From an uncultured Eubacterium sp. (GTDB lineage: Bacteria > Bacillota > Clostridia > Lachnospirales > Lachnospiraceae): a stretch of DNA of 6,924 bases. The stretch's first letter is position 1. The number at the start of each line of letters is the position of its first letter. The translations under genes and the position numbers were made by a program. The DNA lies in contig URGC01000121.1 in NCBI GenBank assembly GCA_900547255.1, positions 1-6,924 of the forward strand, read 5' to 3'. Below, in pieces: positions 6,384 to 6,924 of the stretch. The notes under the pieces were generated by a model, which was not told the DNA's origin, ran no database searches, and saw only the letters and a program-made list of their open reading frames with translations.

Positions 6384-6924
6384 ACTGTTATGTTTGTTCC
6401 TTTTAATCCCTCAAATGCACCATCTATATGTGCATCCTTATGTGCTATAAGCCACTTGTTAGCAGCTGCCAGAAGCCTGTCCTCTCCGCTGTTCTTTCTT
6501 GGCATATCCACTTCATAATTAGTACCTTTAGGAAGGACAACAATACATTTAAAGCCTGCTCCATCAACACCACATGGCGCATAATGAAGGGTTGTGGCAT
6601 ATATCTCAACAGCCGTTCCCGCTTTAACAAGAAATGCTTCAATATTAGCTGTGTCATATGTATAGTCATCTTCAATATCCTGCTGTATTCCAAGCAGAAG
6701 AATCATATCTGTGCATGCAACATTGACTTCACTGCTTCTATGATATTCTACTGCGTTAAGCTTCTGATTATGACCATTACAGAATCCAACCTGAACCGGA
6801 TAATCTCCATAGTACTCTTTCTCCATAGTGTAGGCGAAATCTGTACTCTCAAGAGCTTTTTCGGATGGCTCATATATCACGTCTTCTGGAAGCGGAGTGC
6901 TCTCCATCGCCTTAATCACATCAT
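6380..6924 (-). CDS. DUF4867 family protein, cupin-like (5' end beyond window)
   Basis: The frame is open from the right edge to a TAA at 6382-6380 and encodes at least 180 residues. The first possible start inside the window, a GTG at 6919, is probably not real, because the frame continues upstream of it and DUF4867 proteins as I recall them carry roughly 30 more N-terminal residues. The family match rests on YYGDYPVQVGFCNGHN (36-51, counting the GTG codon as 1) and KLNAVEYHRSSEVNV (53-67). The function is unknown. The pattern resembles a cupin: E58, H60 and E64 would form the first metal motif, and GTAVEIYATTLHYAP (101-115) with H112 the second. A metal-binding sugar isomerase, epimerase or lyase role is therefore possible, but this is inference. 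It lies 46 nt upstream of the isomerase on the same strand, so the two are probably co-transcribed, and its job probably concerns the same sugar. No signal peptide or membrane segment is seen in the visible part. Confidence 0.85.
   Translation of the reverse strand, partial: DVIKAMESTPLPEDVIYEPSEKALESTDFAYTMEKEYYGDYPVQVGFCNGHNQKLNAVEYHRSSEVNVACTDMILLLGIQQDIEDDYTYDTANIEAFLVKAGTAVEIYATTLHYAPCGVDGAGFKCIVVLPKGTNYEVDMPRKNSGEDRLLAAANKWLIAHKDAHIDGAFEGLKGTNITV

Noticed and set aside
6917..6919. GTG at 6919 as the start of the DUF4867 gene
   Set aside because: The frame stays open to the window edge and the family has additional N-terminal residues, so the real start is outside the window.
1..6924. 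Mobile elements, CRISPR arrays, tRNA or rRNA genes, phage genes
   Set aside because: No transposase, integrase, terminal repeats, regularly spaced repeats or structural RNA signatures were seen; almost the whole window is accounted for by six metabolic, regulatory or membrane genes.

Overview
The window is one run of six tightly spaced genes, all on the minus strand, so it is transcribed from right to left. Base composition is moderately A/T-rich, ATA and AGA codons are frequent, and Shine-Dalgarno sites are of the AGGAG type. Together with the gene families present, this suggests a Firmicute of class Clostridia, most likely a gut or rumen Lachnospiraceae. That placement is an inference from style and gene content; no marker gene is present.

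In transcription order the genes are: (1) a DUF4867 protein whose 5' end lies beyond the right edge (6924-6380); (2) a sugar isomerase of the L-fucose/L-arabinose isomerase superfamily (6333-4849); (3) a xylulokinase-type FGGY kinase (4827-3313); (4) a small transaldolase of the TalC/FSA class (3253-2600); (5) a ROK-family repressor (2600-1464); (6) a DUF2079 multi-pass membrane protein that runs off the left edge (1448-1). The last gene is open through the window edge and fills the leftmost 1.4 kb, which is therefore not intergenic. Gaps are 46, 21, 59, -1 and 15 nt, consistent with a single operon. No promoter or terminator is visible, so both operon ends lie outside the window.

The best reading is pentose catabolism, most simply D-xylose. 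The isomerase would convert the aldopentose to a ketopentose, the kinase would make the ketopentose 5-phosphate, and the dedicated transaldolase would help drain it through the non-oxidative pentose phosphate pathway. The ROK protein would sense the free sugar. No classical XylA is present. The layout resembles the clostridial arrangement in which a FucI-like protein (called XylA-II in Clostridium acetobutylicum, as I recall) replaces the classical xylose isomerase. Transport genes are not in the window.

Points worth a second look are the DUF4867 protein, which has a plausible complete cupin metal site; two abutting perfect inverted repeats between DUF4867 and the isomerase; transaldolase-type rather than aldolase-type active-site residues in the TalC/FSA protein; and a DUF2079 membrane protein attached to the end of a sugar operon. 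I saw no mobile element, CRISPR array, tRNA or rRNA, and nothing that clearly amounts to a wholly new system.
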